From contig JAEUOR010000008.1 in the NCBI GenBank assembly GCA_016790635.1, forward strand, positions 62,001 through 126,000: a stretch of DNA of 64,000 nucleotides, in the 5' to 3' direction. This DNA is from Burkholderiales bacterium (GTDB lineage: Bacteria; Pseudomonadota; Gammaproteobacteria; Burkholderiales; JAEUOS01). A program made the position numbers and the translations under genes. Positions 52,579 through 62,214 of this stretch are shown in pieces (positions within the stretch are counted from its first letter, which is position 1; each line of letters begins with the position of its first letter). A model generated the notes under the pieces. It had not been told where the DNA came from. It saw only the letters and a list, made by a program, of their open reading frames with translations, and did no database searches.

Positions 52579-53772
52579 TCAGTTGCCGAAGGCGCCTTCA
52601 GCACGCGCTCGGGCAAGCTCGACACGGTCGAGTTCGAGCCAGTCTGCGCACAGCGCATCGGAATGCTCCCCGACGGCAGGCACGGGAGAGCGCAGCTCGG
52701 CCGGAGTCGCCGAAAGGCGATAAGGCGGATTGACCCCGAGGAACTCGCCGGCGCCGTCGCGCACCGGTTTCAAGAGCCCGCGCGCCCGCACATGCGCATC
52801 GGTCAGCGCGTCTTCAGGTTCGCCGAAATGGCTGCACGGGACGCCGGCAGTTTCGAGCACGCCAAGGCATTCGGCGACACGCCGGGAGCGCGTCCAGGCC
52901 TCGATCTCGTTCATGAGTTCGCGCCAATGTCGACTGCGCGTCGCGACACGGGCAAAGCGTTCGTCGGTCTTGAGTTCGGGCCGACCGATCGCATCGGCCA
53001 GTGCATGGAAATTGCGCTGCGTGATCGGCGTGACGATGACGTCCCCATCGGCGGCGGCGATCGGGCCATAGGTCAGGCGCGGCGGCAGCGGCGGCAATTG
53101 CGCGGCGGCGATCTCGTAGACCAGCAGGTTCTGCATGCAGTCCATGAGGGCGACATCGACCAGCTGTCCGCGGCCGGTCTGCGCGCGTGCAAGCAGGGCA
53201 GTCTGTATTCCCGACATCGCGTAGATGCCGCCCATCAGGTCGGCGACGAAGATCGCGCTCGCAGCCGGCTGGGTGCGGTCGCCGGCGTAGCGCATGAGGG
53301 CGCGATCAAAGCCGCTGGCGGCGTGCACGATGGGCGCATAGGCCGGCTTGTCACGGTTCGGCCCGACCTGGCCATAGCCCGAGATCGCGCAATAAACCAG
53401 CCGCGGGTTGATCGCGGCAAGCGCCGGATAGTCCAGGCCCAGGCGCGCCATGACGCCGGGCCGGAAGTTCTCCAGCACCACGTCGGCTTTCTCGACCAGG
53501 CGCTTGGCCAGCGCGACGCCGGCTTTGTTCTTCAGGTCCAGCACGATGCTTTTCTTGCCGGCATTCAATTGGCCGAAGTAGAGGCTGTGGCCATCGCGCG
53601 ATGGCGCGCGCGAGCGCATGTCCTCGCCTTCGGCCGGTTCGATCTTGACGACTTCGGCGCCCGCATCGGCCAGCAGGCGCCCGGCATAGGGGCCGGCGAT
53701 CATGCTGGTGAAGTCGAGGACGCGCAACCCGGCGAGCGCGCTGGTGGCAGGCATTTGTTCGTGGGAGCTCAT
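52579..53772 (-). CDS. Class III CoA transferase (CaiB/BaiF)
   Basis: 397 aa from the ATG at 53772, which overlaps the upstream GntR stop by 4 bases; an internal Met six codons later is the alternative. Typical blocks: VLDFTSMIAGPYAGRLLADA, GAEVVKIEPAEGEDM, NAGKKSIVLDLKNK and VVLENFRPGVMARLGLDYP. It probably activates an organic acid to its CoA ester for the neighbouring acyl-CoA dehydrogenases and crotonase. It is the last gene of the minus-strand operon crotonase - GntR - CoA transferase. Confidence 0.9.
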   Translation of the reverse strand: MSSHEQMPATSALAGLRVLDFTSMIAGPYAGRLLADAGAEVVKIEPAEGEDMRSRAPSRDGHSLYFGQLNAGKKSIVLDLKNKAGVALAKRLVEKADVVLENFRPGVMARLGLDYPALAAINPRLVYCAISGYGQVGPNRDKPAYAPIVHAASGFDRALMRYAGDRTQPAASAIFVADLMGGIYAMSGIQTALLARAQTGRGQLVDVALMDCMQNLLVYEIAAAQLPPLPPRLTYGPIAAADGDVIVTPITQRNFHALADAIGRPELKTDERFARVATRSRHWRELMNEIEAWTRSRRVAECLGVLETAGVPCSHFGEPEDALTDAHVRARGLLKPVRDGAGEFLGVNPPYRLSATPAELRSPVPAVGEHSDALCADWLELDRVELARARAEGAFGN

Positions 53773-54575
53773 GGGGGGGCGATTGTGGCATGCGTCCGGC
53801 GAGAACCGGCGGCGACGGGACCCGGGCCGACGCCCGGTGTGTCCTTGAGCAGGCGGTGCACGGAAGCCAGGTGCGACTTCATCAAATCCGTTGCCAGCAC
53901 TGCGTCGCGCGCTTTCAGCGCGTCCAGAAACTGCCGGCGCTTCTCGACCAGGCGCGGTTGCGGCTTGCCGCCGGCGGCCACGCGGTCGTAGACAAAGCGC
54001 ATCAGCACCGTCGTCAACGAAGCAACCACCATCGACATGACCGGGTTGCGCGTGGCCGCAGCGAGCAGGGTGTAGAACTCGCGCGAGCACTCGACCCGCG
54101 CCAGGAAGTCGCCGCTCTTGGTCACCATTTCGGTGCGGTCGATGTTGGCTTCGAGCGCCTGGAAGTCGGCACGCATGGCGCGTTCGCAGGCCAGGCGCAC
54201 GACCAGGTCCTGGATGTGCAGGCGTGCCTCGGTCAGCGATTCCACCGTGATGCTGCCCAGCGAGAGCATGTCGGCAACCACCTGGTCCATGCGCCCGCTG
54301 TCGCCCTCGCGGATGAAGGCGCCGCCCTTGACGCCTTTTTGCAGGCGCACGATGCCGGCGATCTCGAGGCTGCGCAGCGCCTCGCGCAACGCGTTGCGCC
54401 CCACGCCCAGCTGATGCGCCAGGTCACGCTCGGCGGGCAGCTTGTCGCCGGGTCGGAGCTGGCCGGCGTCGATGCGGTCGCGGATGGCCTGGGCGATCTC
54501 CTCGAAGGCGCGCCGCGTGTGGATGGGCACGAAGCGGGTTGCGCTCGCACCCGTTTGCGACGCAGGGGATTGCAT
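53769..54575 (-). CDS. GntR-family (FadR subgroup) transcriptional regulator
   Basis: 268 aa. Winged helix at about residues 22-85 (PGDKLPAERDLAHQLGVGRN, ALREALRSLEIAGIVRLQKG) and an FCD-type helical domain after residue 110. It is the middle gene of an operon transcribed away from 55466; the palindrome at 55444-55458 lies in the divergent control region, so it likely represses its own operon and the acyl-CoA dehydrogenase operon. Its recognition helix (LAHQLGVGRNALREAL) is close to that of the first GntR protein (LAAKLGVGRNALREAL), matching their similar operators. Confidence 0.87.
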   Translation of the reverse strand: MQSPASQTGASATRFVPIHTRRAFEEIAQAIRDRIDAGQLRPGDKLPAERDLAHQLGVGRNALREALRSLEIAGIVRLQKGVKGGAFIREGDSGRMDQVVADMLSLGSITVESLTEARLHIQDLVVRLACERAMRADFQALEANIDRTEMVTKSGDFLARVECSREFYTLLAAATRNPVMSMVVASLTTVLMRFVYDRVAAGGKPQPRLVEKRRQFLDALKARDAVLATDLMKSHLASVHRLLKDTPGVGPGPVAAGSRRTHATIAPP

Positions 54576-54586
54576 GGGGAATCGCC

Positions 54587-55402
54587 CTAGCGCCCGCTGA
54601 AGACCGGCCTGCGCTTCTCGACGAAGGCGCGCACGGCTTCCATGTGATCCTCGGTGCGAAAACTCATCATCTCCAGCGCGTAGGACGTGTCCATGATGAG
54701 GTTGAACTGGTCCTTCAGCTGCTTGTTGACCGAGAGCTTGGTCCAGCGGATCGCCCAGGTCGGTCCGTTGGCAAGTTCCTCGGCGATCTCGCGCGCCTTG
54801 GCGAAGACCTGGTCGGCCGGCACCGCGTGGTTCACAAGGCCCATGCGCGCCGCGTCCGCGCCTTTGATCAGGGTGCCGCGCATGAGGAACTCCTTGGCGC
54901 GGTTGGGGCCGACCAGCAGAGGCCAGATGACCGCGCCGCCGTCGCCGGCGACCAGCCCGATCTTCACGTGCGGGTCGGCGATGCGCGCGGTCTCGGCGGC
55001 CACCGTGATGTCGCACAGCAACGCGACCGTGGCGGCCAGCCCGATGCAGTCGCCGTTGATCGCGCAGACGACGGGCAACTCGCAGTCGAGGATGTTCTGC
55101 ACGATGCGGCGCCCACCCGAGGGTTCCATCATCTCGCCTTCCTCGAAGACGTCCCCGCCCGGGCGCTCGAGCATGCCCTTGACGTTGCCGCCGACCGAGA
55201 AGTACTTGCCCGAACCTTGCAGCAGAACCGCGTTCAGGTCGCGGTCGCGCGCGAGATCGGCCCAGATGTCCTGCAGCTCGACGTGAAAGCGGTGCGCGAT
55301 GCGATTGCCGGTCTCAGGCTGGTTCAAAGTGACGACGGCGAGCTTGCCTTCCTTCTCGATCTTCAGGCACTCATAGCGGGAGTAGTCGACGGGGCTGGTC
55401 AT
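54587..55402 (-). CDS. Crotonase-fold protein (enoyl-CoA hydratase/isomerase family)
   Basis: 271 aa. Oxyanion-hole strands SVGGNVKGML (69-78) and the INGDCIGLAAT helix (115-125) fit the crotonase fold. The two catalytic glutamates of classical hydratases are not at their usual places: Thr125 stands for the first and His145 (DPHVKIG) for the second. GLVAGDGGA (149-157) carries an Asp154 that could act instead. It may be an isomerase, hydrolase or decarboxylase rather than a hydratase. First gene of the minus-strand operon, 11 bases before the GntR gene. Confidence 0.88.
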   Translation of the reverse strand: MTSPVDYSRYECLKIEKEGKLAVVTLNQPETGNRIAHRFHVELQDIWADLARDRDLNAVLLQGSGKYFSVGGNVKGMLERPGGDVFEEGEMMEPSGGRRIVQNILDCELPVVCAINGDCIGLAATVALLCDITVAAETARIADPHVKIGLVAGDGGAVIWPLLVGPNRAKEFLMRGTLIKGADAARMGLVNHAVPADQVFAKAREIAEELANGPTWAIRWTKLSVNKQLKDQFNLIMDTSYALEMMSFRTEDHMEAVRAFVEKRRPVFSGR

Positions 55403-55413
55403 GGGCGGGCGGC

Positions 55414-55442
55414 TTGACAGGGGTTCTCGGAACTTCTAGTAT
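55414..55442 (+). promoter_or_regulatory. Promoter of the acyl-CoA dehydrogenase operon
   Basis: A perfect TTGACA (55414-55419) and TAGTAT (55437-55442) are spaced exactly 17 bp. Transcription would start near 55449, about 72 bases before the start codon and inside the palindrome at 55444-55458. Confidence 0.65.
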
Positions 55443-55466
55443 GAATGGTGCTACCATTAATTGCAA
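55438..55466 (-). promoter_or_regulatory. Divergent promoter of the crotonase operon
   Basis: On the minus strand TTGCAA (55466-55461) and CATACT (55443-55438) are spaced 17 bp. The palindrome at 55444-55458 fills most of the spacer. Both hexamers are 4-5 of 6 matches. Confidence 0.45.
55444..55458. promoter_or_regulatory. Predicted GntR operator 2
   Basis: AATGGT-GCT-ACCATT, a perfect palindrome with core TGGT-N3-ACCA, nearly matching the operator at 40057-40071. It covers the predicted start of the plus-strand promoter and the spacer of the minus-strand promoter, so one bound dimer could silence both. Confidence 0.7.
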
Positions 55467-55520
55467 GCACCAATTTAGCCGTGACGGCCTGTGCCGTTGG
55501 GGCGCGGTGTCGGAGAGGTG

Positions 55521-56660
<1,140 letters not shown>

Positions 56661-56667
56661 GAGAACG

Positions 56668-57672
56668 ATGATGAAATTCCTTTTCCTGCTGCGCCGCGCG
56701 GCCGCTGCCGTCTGCGCGCTGGCGGCCCTCGGCATCGCCGCGCTCGTCGCAGCACCTGCCGCCCAGGCCCAGGCCTGGCCAGGTAGGCCGATCCGCATCC
56801 TGGTGCCCTACCCGGCCGGCGGCACCACCGACCTGATGGCGCGTGCCCTGCAGGAACCCATGCAAAAGGCGCTCGGCCAGCCGGTCGTGGTGGAGAACAA
56901 GCCGGGTGCCGGGGGCCTCATCGCCGCTCGCGAAGTGGCGCGCGGCCCCGCTGATGGCTACAACCTGCTCTTCATCAACAGCGGCATCGTCGCGGTGGCG
57001 CCTTACGTGGTCAAGGACGCCGGCATCGACGGCATCAAGGACTTCGCCCCGGTGGCGCTGGTGTCGCTCTCCCCGTTGGTGATGGTCGTGCCGGCCTCGC
57101 TGCCGGTGACCGACCTGAAGGGCTTCGTCGACTGGGTCAAGCGCCAGAGCGGCAGCATCGATTACGCTTCGGCCGGCACCGGTTCGTTCGGCCATCTGGC
57201 GAGCGAACTCTTCGCGCGCAGCATCGGCGTGAAGATGACGCATGTGCCCTACAAAGGGCAGGCGCCGACCACCAATGCGATCGTGGCCGGCGAGGTCAAG
57301 CTCCTCATCACCACGACGTCGGCGGCAATGAATGGCTTCATCGCCGCCGGCAAGGTGCGGCTCCTGGGCGTGGGATCGACCGAGCCGTCGCCGCTCGCTC
57401 CCGGCGCGCCGACGGTCGCGAGTGTCGTGCCCGGATACGCGGCCGAGACCTGGTTCGGCTTCATCGCTGCCGCCGGCACGCCGCCCGAGGTGGTCGGGCG
57501 GCTCAATGACACCATCAATCGTGCGCTGGCCCCGACCGAGGTCCAGCAGCGCTTCGCCGGCTTCGGAGTGCAGGTCAAGACCACCACGCCGCGGCGCCTG
57601 GGCGAGATGATCGCCGAGGATGCAGCGCGCTGGAGCGTGGTCGTGCGCGACAACAATATCCGCTCGGAATAG
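56668..57672 (+). CDS. Bug-family (TctC) periplasmic solute receptor
   Basis: 334 aa. Signal peptide 1-34 (ending PAAQAQA), then RPIRILVPYPAGGTTDLMAR, VENKPGAGGLIAAREVARGP and THVPYKGQAPTTNAIVAGEV as in the family. It lies 7 bases after the dehydrogenase stop. It likely captures the acid whose CoA ester is oxidised by the two flanking dehydrogenases. No cognate permease is nearby. Confidence 0.9.
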   Translation: MMKFLFLLRRAAAAVCALAALGIAALVAAPAAQAQAWPGRPIRILVPYPAGGTTDLMARALQEPMQKALGQPVVVENKPGAGGLIAAREVARGPADGYNLLFINSGIVAVAPYVVKDAGIDGIKDFAPVALVSLSPLVMVVPASLPVTDLKGFVDWVKRQSGSIDYASAGTGSFGHLASELFARSIGVKMTHVPYKGQAPTTNAIVAGEVKLLITTTSAAMNGFIAAGKVRLLGVGSTEPSPLAPGAPTVASVVPGYAAETWFGFIAAAGTPPEVVGRLNDTINRALAPTEVQQRFAGFGVQVKTTTPRRLGEMIAEDAARWSVVVRDNNIRSE

Positions 57673-57701
57673 GCGGCTCCTGACTCTGCACCGGAAAGGC
57701 C

Positions 57702-59939
57702 GTGGGAGAAGCGATAAATGCGCGCGCCGCGGAGCGAGCGCTGCTGCGCGATTCGCTGCGCGGCTTCCTTGCCCATCACTGGCCGGCGGCGGAAGCGCCG
57801 GCCCGGCAGGCCGATGCTGTTGCGCTGGCGGCCGCGTGGCAAGGTCTGGGACGCCAGGGATTGACCGCGCTGGGCGGCGATCCGGACCTGGGTGGGGTCG
57901 CCGAACTCATGGTCGCGATGCAGGAACTTGGTCGCGCGGCCTGTCCACTGCCGCTGGCCGATGCCTTCCTGGCTCAGCGCGCGCTGGCCGGAGCGGCCGG
58001 TCAAGCAGCCGAGCTTCGGGACCTGTTGGCCGCCGGCCGGGTTTGTGTCGCACTCGCGCTTGGCCGACGCGACGGTGATGACGCGGCGGGAACGCTGTCA
58101 CTCACCGACGGGGGTGTCACCGGGACGCTCCGGTTTGTTCCGTCCGGGGCGACCCATGTGCTGGCTGCGACTGACGACGCCGACACCTTGGTGCTGGTGG
58201 CATGCGATGCGCACGCTGTGACGCGTGCGTCGACGCCGACGCTTGGCACGCACGGTTATGACCAGATTTCCATGGTTTGCTGCAAGGTCGCCTGGGCGCT
58301 CCCGAGCGCGCTGCCGATCGCCGACCTTGCGCGTCTAAGGCGACTGGCGCTGCTGGCGCACGCCCACGGCGCCGCGCGCCGTGCCTTCGAGATGGCCGTC
58401 GACTATGCAAAGGAACGGCACCAGTTCGGCCGCGCGATCGGCAGCTTCCAGGCGATCCAGCACAAGCTTGCCAATTGCCTGATCGACCTGACCGGTGTCG
58501 AACTCGTGATCACCCATGCGGCACAGCTTGCCGACGCCGGCGATGCCACCTGGCGGCACTTCGTTGCCGCCGGTGTCTCCTTCGGCGGCCCGGCGTTGCG
58601 CCGCGTGTCGCTGGAGACCCACCATACCTTCGGCGCCATCGGCTACGCCGAGGAACACGAGGCGCCGCGTCACTTCCGGAGCGTTCATCTGGACACCCTG
58701 GCGATGGGCGGCGTGCGCCGCGCCCGCGCCGAACTCGCCACGCGACTGCTGGACGAAACTGGCGGGCGTCTGCCGCGCCATGACCTTGGGGAGGCTGGCA
58801 ATGCGCTGCGTGACGAGGTGGGCACCTGGCTGGCGGCACACTGGTCGGGCGAGCGCAAGGCGAAATTCGACGCGCGGCCGTTCCACGATCGCGAGTTCGA
58901 CGCCGGCTTTGCGCGCGCCATCGGTGAGACAGGCTGGATCGGGCTCACCTGGCCGCGCGAGCACGGCGGTCAGGCGAGGACGCCGATCGAGCAGGTGGCG
59001 TTCATGGAGGAGATGGAGCGCGGCGAAGCGCCGCGCATCGGCGCGTCGGTGCAGGCCACCGCGCTGATGCTGTTCGGCACGCCCGCGCAGCAGCATCGCT
59101 ACCTGCCCGAGATCCTTGCCGGGGAGGCGATGCACGGCATGGGCTACAGCGAGCCGCAGGCCGGCTCCGACCTGGCCGCGCTCAAGACTTCCGCCGTGCG
59201 CGACGGCGGCGACTGGGTCATCAACGGGCAGAAGATCTGGACCACCACCTGGTGGGGCAAGTACATGTTCCTGGCCGCCCGCACCGACCCGGCCGCCAGG
59301 CCCGCGCATGCGGGCATCAGCATGTTCATCGTGCCGATGGACACGCCGGGCATCAAGGTGCACCCGGCGGCCACCATGTACGACGGCACCTTCGCCAACA
59401 TCTTCTACGACAACGTGCGTGTGCCGGCCGATGCCCTCGTCGGCCCCGAGAACGGCGGCTGGAAGGTGCTGACCAGCGCGCTCGCCACCGAGCGCGGCCT
59501 GGTCGGCGGCGGCATCGTACTCAAGGTGCAGCACGCGTTCGAGCTCTTCTGTGGCCTGGTGCGCTCCTCCGCGCTCGACGGCGTGCCGCTGCACGAGGAC
59601 GCGCTGGTGCGCGAACGAGTCGCCCAGATTGCCGCCGAAATCGAAGTCGGACGCCTCATGATGATGCACTGCGCCCAACTTGCCGGCAGCGGCGAGACCC
59701 CGCCCGAAGCCGGCGCGATGAGCAAGGTGTTCTCCGGCGAACTGATGGAGCGCTTCGGCGAGGCCGCGCTGGAAATCCTCGGCATGCGCGCGACGCTATC
59801 GCAGGGCGCGCCAGGATCGATCGCGCATGGCCGCTTCGAGCAGGGCTTGAGGCATTCGCTGATGTGGGTGATCTCGATCGGGACCAACGAAATCCAGAGG
59901 AGCCTGATCGCGCAGAGGGGGTTGGGGTTGCCGAGGTGA
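57702..59939 (+). CDS. Fused two-domain acyl-CoA dehydrogenase
   Basis: 745 aa with a GTG start: two acyl-CoA dehydrogenase domains in tandem (about 5-345 and 365-745). The first half is divergent, with no catalytic Glu and no clear YSEPxAGSD motif. The second half is complete: [18 protein letters not shown] and NGQKIWTTTWWGKY. The usual late Glu (IYEGT) is replaced (ISIGTNEIQR, about 722-731); E597 in ATERG aligns with the helix-G base of isovaleryl-CoA dehydrogenase types and may serve instead. The fusion resembles the two-chain or fused enzymes acting on bulky acyl-CoAs such as steroid side chains. Confidence 0.85.
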   Translation: MGEAINARAAERALLRDSLRGFLAHHWPAAEAPARQADAVALAAAWQGLGRQGLTALGGDPDLGGVAELMVAMQELGRAACPLPLADAFLAQRALAGAAGQAAELRDLLAAGRVCVALALGRRDGDDAAGTLSLTDGGVTGTLRFVPSGATHVLAATDDADTLVLVACDAHAVTRASTPTLGTHGYDQISMVCCKVAWALPSALPIADLARLRRLALLAHAHGAARRAFEMAVDYAKERHQFGRAIGSFQAIQHKLANCLIDLTGVELVITHAAQLADAGDATWRHFVAAGVSFGGPALRRVSLETHHTFGAIGYAEEHEAPRHFRSVHLDTLAMGGVRRARAELATRLLDETGGRLPRHDLGEAGNALRDEVGTWLAAHWSGERKAKFDARPFHDREFDAGFARAIGETGWIGLTWPREHGGQARTPIEQVAFMEEMERGEAPRIGASVQATALMLFGTPAQQHRYLPEILAGEAMHGMGYSEPQAGSDLAALKTSAVRDGGDWVINGQKIWTTTWWGKYMFLAARTDPAARPAHAGISMFIVPMDTPGIKVHPAATMYDGTFANIFYDNVRVPADALVGPENGGWKVLTSALATERGLVGGGIVLKVQHAFELFCGLVRSSALDGVPLHEDALVRERVAQIAAEIEVGRLMMMHCAQLAGSGETPPEAGAMSKVFSGELMERFGEAALEILGMRATLSQGAPGSIAHGRFEQGLRHSLMWVISIGTNEIQRSLIAQRGLGLPR

Positions 59940-59982
59940 GGATGCGGAGTGCTGCGCCGGCCATGGATTGATTGACGTGATT

Positions 59983-61254
59983 TCACCCTCGCACGAACAT
60001 GCGCTCCCGGCGCAGCGCGTCCGACAGAGTCTCGTCTCCGGCACGGGTGGCGGCCTCGATCAGCGTCAGGTCGATCACGTCGCGCTGCGCGTGGCTGCCG
60101 CCGAATCGATGCGCGGCGGGGCGCACTTTGCGCAGGCGCTCGGCAGACTCGGCGTACCGGCCTAGTGCAAAATCGAACATCGCGCGGGTTGCCTCGATAC
60201 CCACCTCGCGCAGAAAGTCGCAATTGTCGGAGCTGACTGTCAGGGCTCGCTGCTGGGCTTCGAACAGGCCTTGTGCGTCACCCATTCGGTCCGCGCTGAC
60301 CAAAGCCATCATCGCGTGCATGTCGTTGAAAGCATAGATGCTCTCCTTGCCAGCCGCCAGCCAGCGCTCTGCCAGCGCCTGCCATCGGTTGCCTACCGGG
60401 ATACCACGCAAGCGCAGGCGCCAAAGGATGGCTGAAGCGTCGATCATGTCCAGCACCACCGGCGAGGCAGTCCCCAGTACCCGTGCGTCCACGATCGCCA
60501 GGGCCTCGTCGACCTGGTCCAAGCCCAAATGGAACAACGCCAGGTGCCACCAGTTGTGAATCGCAAAGAAGCTGCCTTCGCTCCATACCTGCTTGTCGGC
60601 ACTTAGCCAGGCGACACCGTCACGGTGGCGGCCCTGCATTTCCATCACGTGGGCCACCGCGTGCCAGCCCCAGCCGTCGCGCGGTTCGAGTTCGACACTG
60701 CGCCGTCCATACGCCTCGGCACGCGTGTAGTCGGCGCACTCTTCAAGACCGAAAGCAAGCATCGACAGCACCGCGTGGTGGCCGGGCATGCCATCGCGCC
60801 AGTGCGACTCGGCGCGGGCAATGCGATCGCGCAACATGCGTGAGGCACCGGTGAAGAAGTCGATCTGGTGCCCGGCCTGCAGCGCCAGTAGGTCGTGCGG
60901 GTAGCGCGCAGAGAGGTCTTCGAGTACGTAGCCGGCTGCATGCCAGCGTCCCTGCGTGAGATGCCCGACTGCCTTGATGTGCAGCGCCTCGCGCTCCGTG
61001 ACCGGCAGCACGGCGGCCTCACTGTGGTGCGCGTGGGCTACGGCCAGCCCCGCCGACTCGGTGCCGAGCAAATTCAGGTAGGCCGCCAGCACATGCGCCA
61101 TCGCGAATGCCGGGGCATGCGTGATCGCGGCTTGCGCGTCGGCGAGCGGGTCGCCAAGGTAGCAACGCAATAGCGCGGCGCCGCGTTCGTAGTGTTCGAC
61201 GGCGGTCGCGTCGGCGCCACTCAGCGGGTGGCCGTGCAGGTCTCGTTGGATCAT
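59983..61254 (-). CDS. TPR protein of the TTC38 family
   Basis: 423 aa. Tetratricopeptide-like helical pairs from about residue 20 to 410; it resembles the tetratricopeptide repeat protein 38 (TTC38) family, found in bacteria and animals with unknown function. Notable conserved stretch: RDGWGWHAVAHVMEMQGRHR followed by FAIHNWWHLALFHLG, rich in His and Trp. The ATG at 61254 follows AAGGAACC. It lies 31 bases downstream of the membrane hydroxylase gene on the same strand, so the two are probably one operon. The 43 bases to the fused dehydrogenase gene hold no clear terminator. Confidence 0.78.
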   Translation of the reverse strand: MIQRDLHGHPLSGADATAVEHYERGAALLRCYLGDPLADAQAAITHAPAFAMAHVLAAYLNLLGTESAGLAVAHAHHSEAAVLPVTEREALHIKAVGHLTQGRWHAAGYVLEDLSARYPHDLLALQAGHQIDFFTGASRMLRDRIARAESHWRDGMPGHHAVLSMLAFGLEECADYTRAEAYGRRSVELEPRDGWGWHAVAHVMEMQGRHRDGVAWLSADKQVWSEGSFFAIHNWWHLALFHLGLDQVDEALAIVDARVLGTASPVVLDMIDASAILWRLRLRGIPVGNRWQALAERWLAAGKESIYAFNDMHAMMALVSADRMGDAQGLFEAQQRALTVSSDNCDFLREVGIEATRAMFDFALGRYAESAERLRKVRPAAHRFGGSHAQRDVIDLTLIEAATRAGDETLSDALRRERMFVRG

Positions 61255-61285
61255 GTCGGTTCCTTGGAAAAAGTGAGGTGGGTGA

Positions 61286-62062
61286 TCAGACTCGAGCGTG
61301 CCGCTGCTGCACACCGGGCCGCCGGAATGCCGGCCGATGTACGTCGCGGCAGAGGACGATGGCCAACCATCGGCTGCGCGGTACCGCGGCGAAACCCGCC
61401 AGCGGCTGGAAGCCGACCCCAGTGCGATACGTGCCGAAGAGTATGTCCCATAGCGGGAAGTCGCTGTAGTTCCAGGCGTGGATGTCGCGAGCGTGGTGGA
61501 TGCTGTGTGCCTCGGGACGCTGGACCAGCCAGGCCAGCGCGCGCGGGGTACGCAGGTTGGTGTGCTGGAACACGGCGTTGAATACGCCGGCGAAGCCGAC
61601 GATGGCCGCTGCCACAGGGTCGAGGCCGAGCACCAGCACGTTCACCACGATGCCGATGGCGGTATAGGCCAGCGCCTCGGTCGGATGAAAGATGAAGGCG
61701 CCAGTGGCGTCCAGGCGATGCGGTGCATGGTGCGCTTGGTGGAAGGTGCGCCAGAGAACGGGCACCCTGTGAACCGCGCGATGCCACCAGTAGCCGACGA
61801 AGGTGGTAGCGAGGTAGCCGGCAAGCACGCCGCCGGCAACCCCGAGTTCGGCGCCGGGCAAGAGGCTCGCTTCGAACCAGGCGGCAGGCAACTGCATCGG
61901 CAGGACCACCGAGATCAGTGCATAGGTCAAGAAAAAGCCTGTACCGATGACAGGCCAGCCGCGGACTTCGGGCTGGCGCCGCGCCGGCCACAAGCGCTCG
62001 GCGAGTATCAACAGAGGGAAGACCGCCGCGGAGGCGAGTAAGAGGAGGTCGGGGGTGGACAT
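61286..62062 (-). CDS. Fatty acid hydroxylase / sterol desaturase family protein
   Basis: 258 aa with several membrane helices (about 5-22, 38-58, 72-90, 127-150). The histidine clusters of the di-iron hydroxylase family are present: HRAVH (94-98), HQAHH (108-112), then FHPTE and a late HSIHH near 193. It likely hydroxylates or desaturates a lipid in the membrane; substrate unknown. The ATG at 62062 follows CGGAG. First gene of an operon with the TTC38-like gene. Confidence 0.85.
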   Translation of the reverse strand: MSTPDLLLLASAAVFPLLILAERLWPARRQPEVRGWPVIGTGFFLTYALISVVLPMQLPAAWFEASLLPGAELGVAGGVLAGYLATTFVGYWWHRAVHRVPVLWRTFHQAHHAPHRLDATGAFIFHPTEALAYTAIGIVVNVLVLGLDPVAAAIVGFAGVFNAVFQHTNLRTPRALAWLVQRPEAHSIHHARDIHAWNYSDFPLWDILFGTYRTGVGFQPLAGFAAVPRSRWLAIVLCRDVHRPAFRRPGVQQRHARV

Positions 62063-62214
62063 GGAATGACTCCGGTGAATGGAATGAGGTGCCACTATCG
62101 CCTTCGACCGTCCCCTGCGCGTCCTGTGTGGTGCCATTTGTGGCGGACGCTCCACGGACGCCCCGCCGTGAAGGTGTCGGCCCTGACTTACCTTTACATC
62201 ACAAGGCGACAACT

